From Obelidium mucronatum (Eukaryota > Chytridiomycota > Chytridiomycetes > Chytridiales > Chytriomycetaceae), in NCBI GenBank assembly GCA_025765595.1, contig JAIVFH010000575.1, positions 1-14,157 on the forward strand: a stretch of DNA of 14,157 nucleotides, in the 5' to 3' direction. How positions within the stretch are numbered: the stretch's first letter is position 1; each line of letters opens with the position of its first letter. Both the position numbers and the translations under genes were made by a program. Below the pieces are notes generated by a model. It did not search any database. It worked only from the letters and a program-made list of their open reading frames with translations, and was not told the origin of the DNA. This document shows, one piece after another, positions 1-8,123 of the stretch.

Positions 1-683
1 TTCCGTTGCAGTGGTGCTCCATTGAAAAGCACCAAGGTCGAACGTTCAGTCAACAAACAAATCATTTTCTTGTTCATTACGTTGATGGCATGAGTATTTT
101 GTGTGCAGCGGGAGCCTTGTTGCGTACAGTTGAGTGGAACTCTTTGATTGGGTATTCCAGCACACTCACATTCACGTCTAGATCACATCTGAATTCGAAA
201 CGGACGTTCTCTTGATTCAAAGAACTTTTGCCGGCGCTGACTTTTTCTGGAATATTTTAACATTCATGATTCTCTTCAACAACTTGATTCCCCTCAGGTT
301 TTTTTATTACCCCCTTCCCTCTTTCAGCAATTGAGAGAATTGATTCCTTTTTTTTTCCAGTTTGATTGTCACCATGGAATTCGTCAAGTACTATATCGCC
401 TCCTTATCAACTCGGATATGGACATGTACTATGAGACCAACGATACTGCGGCTGTTGCACGTACCTCTTCTTTGGTTGAAGAGCTTGGTCAAGTTGATTA
501 CATTTTCAGTGACAAGACGGGTACTTTGACGTGTAATATTATGGAGTTCCGAATGTGTTCGATTGCTGGTATTGGATACGCCGAAGAAGTCCCTGAAGAC
601 AAAAAGGCCGTCGTCGATGATAAGGGGGTTTTAAGCGTATGCATTTTCTTCTTCCAGTTTTTTTTTCGATATTAATTTTCATT

Positions 684-766
<83 letters not shown>

Positions 767-1706
767 TTTTTGCAGGGATACTTTGACTTCAAAACTCTGT
801 TGAGAAATGCCGAAACCCACGAAAGCGCAGCCGTGATTCAAGACTTTTGTACCCTTCTATCCGTTTGCCACACTGTAATCCCAGAACGCGATGAGCCGAT
901 CCAAAGAATATCATTTACCAAGCGTCATCTCCAGATGAAGGTGCCCTCGTGAAGGGTGTTCAGTTGTTGGGGTTACAACTTCCATGTGAGTCGTTGGAAT
1001 CGCCATCGATTTGTCTCACTGTTTTTCGTTTTCGTTTTTTTTTTTTTTTTTTTTTTTCCTTTTGTAGACTCGTCGCCCCAAGTCTGTTCAAGTTGATCAC
1101 AGTGGATACACCCACGAATACGAAGTACTCAATATCTGTGAATTCAACAGTACAGAAAGAGAATGAGTGCAATTGTTCGAATGCCGGATGGTCAAATCAA
1201 GTTGTATATTAAGGGTGCCGATACGGTTATTATGGAGAGATTGGCTAAAAACGGAAACCCCTTTTTGGACAACACATTGATTCATTTGGAGGTAACTATT
1301 TCAGAAGCCCTAGATGTGCCTTCTTATATCTTTTTTTTTAAAAAATTATAAATCGATCTTTCTGTCTATTTTTTTTAGGACTACGCCAATGAAGGATTAC
1401 GTACCCTCTGCCTAGCTTACCGAGACGTTTCCGAATCCGAGTATTCCGAATGGGCTCGAATCTACGACCGCGCCGCCACAACAATCAACAACCGTTCTGA
1501 AGCTTTGGACGAAGCAGCCGAAATAATTGAAAAGGATTTGATCCTTCTTGGTGCCACTGCTATTGAAGATAAGCTCCAGGATGGTGTTCCAGACACGATT
1601 CATACATTGGCTGCAGCTGGAATCAAGCTATGGGTTCTTACTGGAGATCGTCAGGAAACTGGTTTGTATTAATCTAGTTTTATCTTGAGGGTTATTTTTT
1701 GTTACT

Positions 1707-1742
<36 letters not shown>

Positions 1743-3535
1743 CCTTTTTTTTGGAATAGCCATCAACATTGGATTCTCCTGCAAACTCCTCACCGAAGAA
1801 ATGACAATCCTAGTATGCAATGAATCTTCCCATTTGGATACAAAACTGTTTTTACAAGAAAAGCTGGAATACTTCCGCAAAGCGTTGGCTAATGCAGAAC
1901 ATGAACCGTCATCTGCCGGTAACCACACTGGATTCGGTGCTTCCATTTGGAATGCGATTGAACGGGGCGGGGAATGGCTGTCCAAGAGCAAGAGTATGCA
2001 GACTGTTATGTCTAAACTCAAGAATGCAAGAGAGGGTGGTGTTTATATTGATAAGGATAAGGTTCTGGACGTTGAGGTGAGTTTTTTTGATTTGGTGCTT
2101 CTTTCCCCATATGTTTAATAATGTCCTCTTCCAAAAAAAAAAACAGCCATTCGCTCTTGTCATTGACGGTCGCACACTCGAATACGCACTCGAACCAGAC
2201 GTAAAACTCATCTTCCTTGAACTCGCGTGTCTTTGCAAAGCCGTTGTTTGCTGCCGTGTCTCTCCCCTCCAAAAGGCGCTTGTCGTATCGCTTGTGAAAA
2301 ACAATGTCGAAGGCGCCATCACACTTGCGATTGGAGACGGTGCCAACGACGTGGGTATGATTCAAGCCGCCCACGTCGGTGTCGGTATTTCCGGTATGGA
2401 AGGGCTGCAAGCTGCGCGTAGCGCCGATGTATCGATTGCTCAGTTCCGGTTCTTGCAAAAATTGCTTCTTGTGCATGGTGGTTGGGCGTATGATCGGTTG
2501 AGTAAGCTGGTTCTGTACTGTTTCTACAAGAATATCACCTTGTATTTGATTCAGTTCTGGTTTGCGTTTGATAACGGATTTTCTGGACAGGTGTGTAGTT
2601 TTTTTTTATCTACATTTCGGTGGTTTTCCTTTTTTAACACTCTGTCTACTCTTAAAAAAAATAATTAGACCATCTTTGAATCATGGATCCAATCTTGCTA
2701 CAACATCATGTTCACACTGCTTCAACCCGTCGCCTTGGGTATCTTTGATCAATACGTGTCTGCTCGTATGCTTGACCGATACCCTCAACTGTACCGCCTC
2801 GGTCAACGTTCCGAGTTCTACAACAACAAGACGTTCCTGTTTTGGATCGCCAACTCTTTTCTCCACTCGTTTGTCATTTACTCTCTCATGAAGGTTGCAT
2901 CATCGGAATCCCAAATGCTTTCCGACGGCCGCGTTGTCAACATTTGGCTCGTTGGAATGAACCTTTTCACTATCGACATTATTCTCGTCACCTGGAAAGC
3001 GGCTCTTACAATCAACACGTGGACTTGGTTCACCCGTCTCGCAGTACTAGGCAGTTTGGCCGGCTGGATGATCCTGTTCCCGATTTACGCTCTCCTGGCG
3101 CCCATGATCAATCTATCCCCCGAGTTGTACGGAATCCCTGGAGTCCTTTACTCGAGCGCGACTTTCTGGTTCACTATTTTGATTATCCCCGTATTGCCAC
3201 TCGTTCGCGACTTTGTCTGGAAATACTACAAGCGAACATATTGGCCGCGTTCATACCATATTATCCAAGAGATCCAGGCGTTTAATATCCAGGATTACAG
3301 ACCCCGTATGGATTGGTTCAAGAAGGCTGTTTATAAAGTGAGACAGATCCAGAGGTTGAAGAGGAGTAGAGGTTTCGCGTTTAGTCAGACTGAGACTGGG
3401 CAGGCTAATTTGATTCGTAATTACGATACAACGCAGAGGAAGCCAAGGTTTTTTGTTTATTTTTTTTTTTTTTTTTTGTTTGAGTAATGTCTGACTTTTC
3501 TTTTTTTTCTTTTTTTTCGTAATAGTGGTTTGTGA
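1..3535 (+). CDS. P4-type ATPase, Drs2-like phospholipid flippase (5' partial, with frame breaks)
   Basis: ATP-driven lipid flippase of Golgi, endosome or plasma membrane by family knowledge. Exons read as <1-297, 361-636, 776-985, 1068-1291, 1379-1661, 1760-2076, 2147-2590, 2669-3447 and 3526-3535. Visible in order: TM3-TM4 with NNLIPLSL, the phosphorylation motif DKTGTLT (511-531), [22 protein letters not shown] of the nucleotide-binding domain, [28 protein letters not shown], then TM5-TM10 and a GFAFSQ motif just before the end. TM1-TM2 and the actuator domain lie upstream of the window. The last intron (3448-3525) joins YDTTQRKP to SGL and a stop; reading through it instead gives only a poly-Phe tail. 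The frame must shift by one base near 88, within 131-190, and near 403, 897, 972 and 1153, yet protein similarity continues on both sides. From 1379 onward the frame is intact. The family call is very secure; the Drs2/ATP8A subgroup is likely. Whether the gene is functional is open. Confidence 0.93.
637..775 (+). repeat. Intron with an 81-nt poly-T run
   Basis: The intron lies between VLS and GYFDF of the flippase, begins GTATGC and ends TTTTTGCAG. Positions 685-765 are uninterrupted T, where the polypyrimidine tract would be. Without the run the intron would be about 58 nt, like its neighbours. The exact run length is unreliable in any assembly. Confidence 0.9.
1035..1057 (+). repeat. Poly-T run (23 nt) in flippase intron
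   Basis: An uninterrupted T run inside intron 986-1067 (GTGAGT...TTTTGTAG), placed as the polypyrimidine tract before the exon that starts TRRPKSV. Confidence 0.9.
1708..1738 (+). repeat. Poly-A run (31 nt) in flippase intron
   Basis: Thirty-one A in a row inside intron 1662-1759, followed by CCCC and eight T before GGAATAG. This is the opposite strand bias to the other introns of the gene. The A run and the following T run could pair in the transcript. Confidence 0.9.
3460..3477 (+). repeat. Poly-T run (18 nt) in the last flippase intron
   Basis: T run inside intron 3448-3525, which ends CGTAATAG. The following exon contributes only the last codons and the TGA stop at 3533-3535. Confidence 0.8.
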
Positions 3536-3973
3536 GAGAATTTCGATCGATGGACATGTGGTTTTTGATTCTTGGTTGGGTTTTAAACTTTTATTTCTTA
3601 TGCCTTCATCCATTTCCTTCTTTTTTTTCATTTTGTTTGAATGTGGTGGATATGTTTTTTACCTGCATAAATGTTCTTAAAAAAGAAGAACTGAGAAATC
3701 AATCGAAAAAGAAAAACAAGAAAGCCACTGACAAACTTACAAAGTCATTTAGGAGCGGCAGTAAACGATTGCGTTTTGCAGTACGTTTTCCATTTCAGTC
3801 GCTTGTAACCCGTTTGACGGGGCCCCCAAAATGAACAAAAAAGCAAAAATTTTCACATTTTCCAACATTATAAATCAAAAAAACACTTTACAAGATGGGC
3901 TTATGCTTGGGTTTTTTTGAACGCAAACAAGTTTATATAAAAAGCAAGCAAGAAACAAAGAAAAGACTAGAAA
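3536..3973. other. Intergenic spacer, flippase to first homeodomain gene
   Basis: AT-rich 438-nt spacer holding the flippase 3' region and the promoter of the next gene. A 100-codon open frame at 3532-3834 overlaps the flippase stop. It has Phe-rich then Lys-rich sequence, matches no family I know, and I do not call it a gene. No RNA gene or repeat stands out. Confidence 0.7.
3934..3943 (+). promoter_or_regulatory. TATA-box-like element of the first homeodomain gene
   Basis: TATATAAAAA lies about 31-40 nt upstream of the ATG at 3974, with A-rich sequence between. If it is used, the 5' leader would be very short. Inferred from motif and position only. Confidence 0.5.
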
Positions 3974-5528
3974 ATGTACACGACCGAGACAAGCTTTGCG
4001 GTTCGAGAGGACTCAGACTGTTCCAGCGCGTACAGCCACCACGGCGGAGAGACCAGCGACTCTGACGCGGATGTGTACGAGCCCGCGGGCGAGACGCAGC
4101 GCAGCGGCAAGAAGGGCAAGGCGGCGGCGGCGGCGGCGGCAGCGGGGGCGAAGCGGGTGTCGCCGAATGCGAATGCGAATTTGTCAGCAGCAGTGCTGCG
4201 CCCGACTTCAACGGCTTCAACGACTTCAACGCTGCCGTTCTTTGGCCGCGGCAACGCGCACAACTTCATCGCCGCCGAAGACGGGCCGCCGATTCCGATC
4301 CGCAGCGACGGATCGCGCAAGCGCGTGCACCCGACGCGCGAGCAGCAGACGCTCCTCGAGGCCTTCTTCGAGCGCAACGCAAAGCCTGGCGCCGCTGAGC
4401 GCGCAGACATCTGCAAGGCCGTGAACATCAACTCGCGCAGCGTGCAAGTGTGGTGCGTATTCTTTCTTTCTTTTTTCTTTTTATTTCTTTTATTTTGTAT
4501 TCTACGGTATTCATTCTACAATTCGCAGGTTCCAAAACAGACGCGCAAAACTTAAAAAGGGCGGCAGCGACTTGCAGGGCTATGCTGAAAACATTGAATC
4601 TGAGATTGTCGAAAAATCACAGCGGCCATCTCCACCACCCCGACTCACTATCCAGCAGCAGCAGCAGCAAGGCGAGCAGCACGCAGCAGCACCCCTGCAG
4701 CAACATCAACAACAACATCAACTGCAGACTCCAACCCTGCAGTCCTTCAACTCGCCGCAGACTGCCTATCTCGATCCTCAGCCGTACTATCACACTCCGC
4801 CCCAGCAGTACCAGCTGCCACTCCCACCACAGCAACCAAAGCATCAACAGCAGCAACAACATCAGCATCTCTTGCAACAACTCGAAGCAGACCAACCTCA
4901 ACAGCAACAACCACAACAACAACAACAACAAATGCTTGCATCCCCAACATCTCCTACATCCTCACCCACCAACAACACCAACACCGCCTCACAATCTCCA
5001 TCCCGCGTCTTCATATCAGAAGTCCGCATCGGAACATGGCGACGAGTCGCCACCACCCACGAATCCTTAATCTGCGAAATCTCACCCTTCCAAGGAATCC
5101 TCCGCTGGTCCCTCATCGAATCCGGATTCACATTCCGATTCGAAGTCCTCCTCATGACTGTCATGGACGTGAGCATTCAATCCATCCCACCACCACCACC
5201 ACATCATCATCAACATCAACAACACCAGGATTCCTCACTATCCGTCGTCACACTCGACCTCTGCAACGCCCCCAGTTTCTACAGAGAACTAATGGATCCC
5301 CAGGGTCAGTCTACAAACATGTTTGCACAATGTTCTGATTTCACGGAGGGTGTGCAAGGGTCTACCGTGTTGCGGCATGAGATCCATGGCGAGACCAAGG
5401 AGATGGAAAAGCTGTTTGATTTGTTGTCAGAGTATTTTGATACGTTGAAGAGGGAGCAGGTTCGGATGGGGTCTTTGCATCAACATCATGGTGCTGCTGC
5501 GAATGTTGATGCTGGTTCATCATTATAG
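3974..5528 (+). CDS. Homeodomain transcription factor with HOY1-type PH-like domain (copy A)
   Basis: Join 3974-4452 and 4529-5528, 492 residues. The intron of 76 nt (GTGCGT...TTCGCAG) splits the Trp codon of WFQNRR. ATG 3974 sits in A-rich context and is the first in frame. In order: Ser/Asp-rich N-terminus, poly-Ala near residues 50-57, LPFFGRG (87-93), the link EDGPPIPIRSDG, a homeodomain (about 114-170) with WFQNRRAKLKK in the recognition helix, a Gln/His/Pro-rich stretch (about 185-315), then a conserved region (about 322-466) with VGTWRR, L-C-S-P, FRFEV and CSDFTEG. I match that region to the TRF2/HOY1 PH-like domain from memory; Yarrowia HOY1 is linked to hyphal growth. A nuclear DNA-binding regulator is secure; its targets are unknown. 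Exon 1 is strongly GC-rich, exon 2 much less so. The downstream gene is its paralog. Confidence 0.93.
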
Positions 5529-5610
5529 AAGAAGAAGGGCGTTTTTACACTGTTGTTTTTTTGTTTGTTTGTTATTAATTATATACATACACCTTTTCTT
5601 TTTGTTGATA

Positions 5611-5616
5611 AATAAA
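5611..5616 (+). terminator. Candidate polyadenylation signal of homeodomain copy A
   Basis: AATAAA lies 83 nt after the stop codon in an AT-rich region that also contains TATATA and TACATA. The placement is right for a poly(A) signal, but fungal signals are loose and only the motif supports it. Confidence 0.45.
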
Positions 5617-6003
5617 TACACTACGATGATTTTACATGGAAGTAGTCAATTATTTATAGATTTATCTTAGTTTTGGTATTTATCCATTTTTTTTCTAATG
5701 TTTTTACAACCGGTACGTTTTTAGTTGCCGGTGTCTTGCTTTTCGGATTATTTGATTCCTTTTTCAAGTCACTCTTTTTTATACAAGGGGGAACAGCTGC
5801 GTGGCATTATAAATCAGATCGGATTTTAAATCCAAAAATCTTAAGGCGTTTTGTGATGTGTTTACAACCCATTACAACCAAAAAAAAAAACCGTTGTAAG
5901 CCAGTGTCTCTTGCCGAAAAAAAGAATAGTACCTTTGACTAAGAGTCTCTATTTCCAACTGCCGACTTGCAACCACTTTTTTTTTCGCTCGATTTGGGGG
6001 GAG

Positions 6004-6045
6004 ATGGGTGTGTGTGTGTGCGTGCAACTCGCATCATCGCATTAA
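6004..6045 (+). promoter_or_regulatory. Possible upstream ORF of homeodomain copy B
   Basis: ATG at 6004 followed by 12 sense codons and a TAA, ending 104 nt before the main ATG. It matters only if transcription starts upstream of 6004, which is not known. Confidence 0.25.
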
Positions 6046-6072
6046 AAATCAAGAGTGAAAGTTTGATTAAAA

Positions 6073-6111
6073 ATGTGGTCGCCAAGCCCCAAATCCAATT
6101 TCCAGCACTAA
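6073..6111 (+). promoter_or_regulatory. Possible second upstream ORF of homeodomain copy B
   Basis: ATG in AAAAATGT context followed by 11 sense codons and TAA, ending 38 nt before the main ATG at 6150 and in a different frame. Its start context is similar to that of the main start. Confidence 0.3.
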
Positions 6112-6149
6112 AGAAGGCACAACCAGAAATAATACAAAAAGAGCAAAAA

Positions 6150-7554
6150 ATGTCACAATCCGCACCTTTTGATCACAGCGAATACCAGCAAAGAGCCAAT
6201 TCGGATTCTTCAACGTCTTCGTCGTCGTCTTTATCAGCAACAAGTAATAACCCTAACCATCCGCAAAAGGACCTGCTGCTTGACTTTTTGCTTGGAAGCT
6301 CTACGGCTGCACTTCAACTACAAACACCAGTGCCCTCTAGCATCAGTACCAATACGACTAGTACTACTACTACTACTTCTTTAAGTTCTACAGTGAATTC
6401 ACCTTCCGCTACTTCAAGTTCTACAAATACAACAACAATGGTCCCAGAGTATTACAAACAACAACAACATCAACAACACCATCAACAAAACCAAATGATG
6501 CACCCGATACCCATACCCAAAAAGTCTGCATCCGCCGACCTCCCACCACTCCCCTTTTTCGGCCGGGGTACAAACAAAAAACAAGTATTTTACATTGACA
6601 ATGAAGACGGTCAACCACCTGTTCCATTACGATCCGATGGATCACGAAAGCGAGTGCATCCAACTAAACAGCAACAGGAACTGTTGGAACGGTTCTTTGA
6701 AATGAACCCGAAACCGAATTCTAAAGAACGGGGGGAGATTTGTAAAGCCGTGAACATCAATTCCCGGAGTGTTCAGGTGTGTGTTTACGTTGTTTGCAAA
6801 AGAAAAGTGACAATTTTTTTTTTGCTTACTTTTGATTTTTGATTACCCCCAGGTCTGGTTCCAGAACCGACGGGTCAAGGCCAAGAAGGAGCCGCAGCCC
6901 AAGGAGGCGCAGTCGACGCCGCAGTCGCACACGCGGCAGGCGTCGGAAGACAGTTCTGCGTCCGAGTCCGAGTCGCCGGCGGGCAGCGTGAGTCACGCAT
7001 TCGGCGACGCGTTCGAGCAGCATCCGCTTCCTTCCGTTCCGCTTTCTTCCGTTCCGGGCGTCCCGGGCGTCCCGGGGGCGTGCACGATCGCAGTCGCAGT
7101 CGCGGAGCTGCGGGTCGGCACGTGGCGGCGCGTGGCTGCGGCGGCGGGCGAGCTGCGCTGCGAAGTGTCGCTGGCAGCGGGCGCGGCGCTGCGCTGGACG
7201 CTCGTCAGCGGCGGCTTCCAGTTCCGCATCGACGTGCCGCTGGCGACCATCAGCGACGCGTCGATCTCGCCGCTGGGCGCGACGGCGGCCGCCGTCTTCC
7301 TCGACGTGTGTCGCCCGCCGCTGTTTGCGCGCGAGCTGCTGATGGGCGACGCCGGCGGCATCGGGCTCGGCGTCAAGACGGGCCTGTTTGCCCAGTGCGG
7401 CGACTTTACCGAGGGCCAGCAGGCCTCCACAAACAACAGGTGGGCCATGGAGGGCGCCGCTGCGGACATGGACGCCTTCTTCTCCATCCTGACTTCCTAC
7501 TTTGAGTCGCTCAAGCCGGCTGCCTCTCTGGCACAGCTGGGCAGCGGGTTCTGA
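6150..7554 (+). CDS. Homeodomain transcription factor with HOY1-type PH-like domain (copy B)
   Basis: Join 6150-6776 and 6853-7554, 442 residues. The 76-nt intron (GTGTGT...CCCCCAG) falls between Gln and Val of SVQVWFQNRR. ATG 6150 (AAAAAATGTCA) is the first in-frame ATG; the frame is open further upstream but without an ATG. In order: a Ser/Thr- and Gln-rich N-terminus, LPFFGRG (134-140), the link EDGQPPVPLRSDG, a homeodomain (about 165-221) with WFQNRRVKAKK, a Ser/Glu/Pro-rich linker, then the region about 293-430 with VGTWRR, GGFQFRIDV and CGDFTEGQQAS, assigned to the TRF2/HOY1 PH-like domain. The homeodomain matches copy A at about 44 of 57 positions, so this is a tandem paralog. Exon 1 is AT-leaning, while exon 2 is extremely GC-rich with GC-ending codons, the reverse of copy A. 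The nuclear regulator role is secure; targets are unknown. Confidence 0.93.
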
Positions 7555-8123
7555 GTCTTTTCTTTTTTTAATCTACTGTAATCAAGCAAGCAATCAATCA
7601 ACATTGTACAACTAGCAGTACACTTCGTATTCCCTCTCTCTCTCTTTTTGTTTTTTTACCCCCCTACTCTAATGTTGGTGTTGATCACCATTCCCTCTTT
7701 TTTTTTTGTTTTTTTGTTTTTCTCCTTTGGTGATGACAACTTTGTAACTATGACGTCGATGAATGAAAGTATTGTAACAATACATTAATGTTTTTTCTTG
7801 TGATATGTTTTATCCATTACAATATCTTCAATATTACGTAAAAAAAAACAACAAAGAAAAAATTCGAAAAATTTTCTAAAAAAAAATTGTGACTTTACAA
7901 CATTCAACGGCAAACGTCGTATAAGGGAAAAGTCTTTTTTTACCACACTTTGGCAAAGTACTTCTTTATCTCCGAATACCTTTGCATATGGGATTCGTAC
8001 CGAGGTACGTATTTACATCAATCTCCTCAACACCAAGTAAATACATTAATTTTTTTTGATTTTATTTTTATAAACACGTCTATAAACTGAAAGGATATAG
8101 CGATTTTTTTTTCCTTGTCAAGT
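7555..8123. other. Convergent 3' spacer with no gene seen
   Basis: AT-rich 569-nt spacer between two convergent stop codons. It contains a short CT repeat (7633-7645) and several poly-T and poly-A tracts. No open frame, RNA gene or clear poly(A) signal stands out. Confidence 0.7.

Larger units (their letters stand above)
5529..6149. other. Spacer between the two homeodomain genes
   Basis: AT-rich 621-nt spacer. It holds the 3' region of copy A (AATAAA at 5611), a TATA-like ATTATAAAT near 5807-5815, a short GT repeat (6008-6020) and the probable leader of copy B with two small upstream open frames. No RNA gene or other coding region is supported. Confidence 0.7.

Noticed and set aside
539..841. 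Minus-strand 100-residue frame with a long poly-Lys run
   Set aside because: It is the antisense of the 81-nt poly-T intron and flanking flippase exons; the Lys run comes only from the homopolymer.
3532..3834. Plus-strand 100-residue frame after the flippase
   Set aside because: It starts inside the flippase stop region, has biased Phe and Lys composition, and resembles no family. Splicing to the 3533 stop explains the flippase end better.
3967..4431. Long minus-strand and alternate-frame ORFs over homeodomain copy A exon 1
   Set aside because: GC-rich coding sequence opens shadow frames. Only the frame with the homeodomain carries family motifs.
4617..4950. Minus-strand Leu- or Val-rich frames opposite the poly-Gln region
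   Set aside because: They are the complement of CAG/CAA repeats and have no independent support, despite looking like membrane segments.
5967..6149. N-terminal extension of homeodomain copy B to 5967
   Set aside because: The frame is open but begins at TTG with no in-frame ATG before 6150, and the 6150 ATG has a good context.
6993..7487. 164-residue minus-strand frame over copy B exon 2
   Set aside because: Shadow of the GC-rich exon; the plus-strand frame has the VGTWRR...DFTEG domain.
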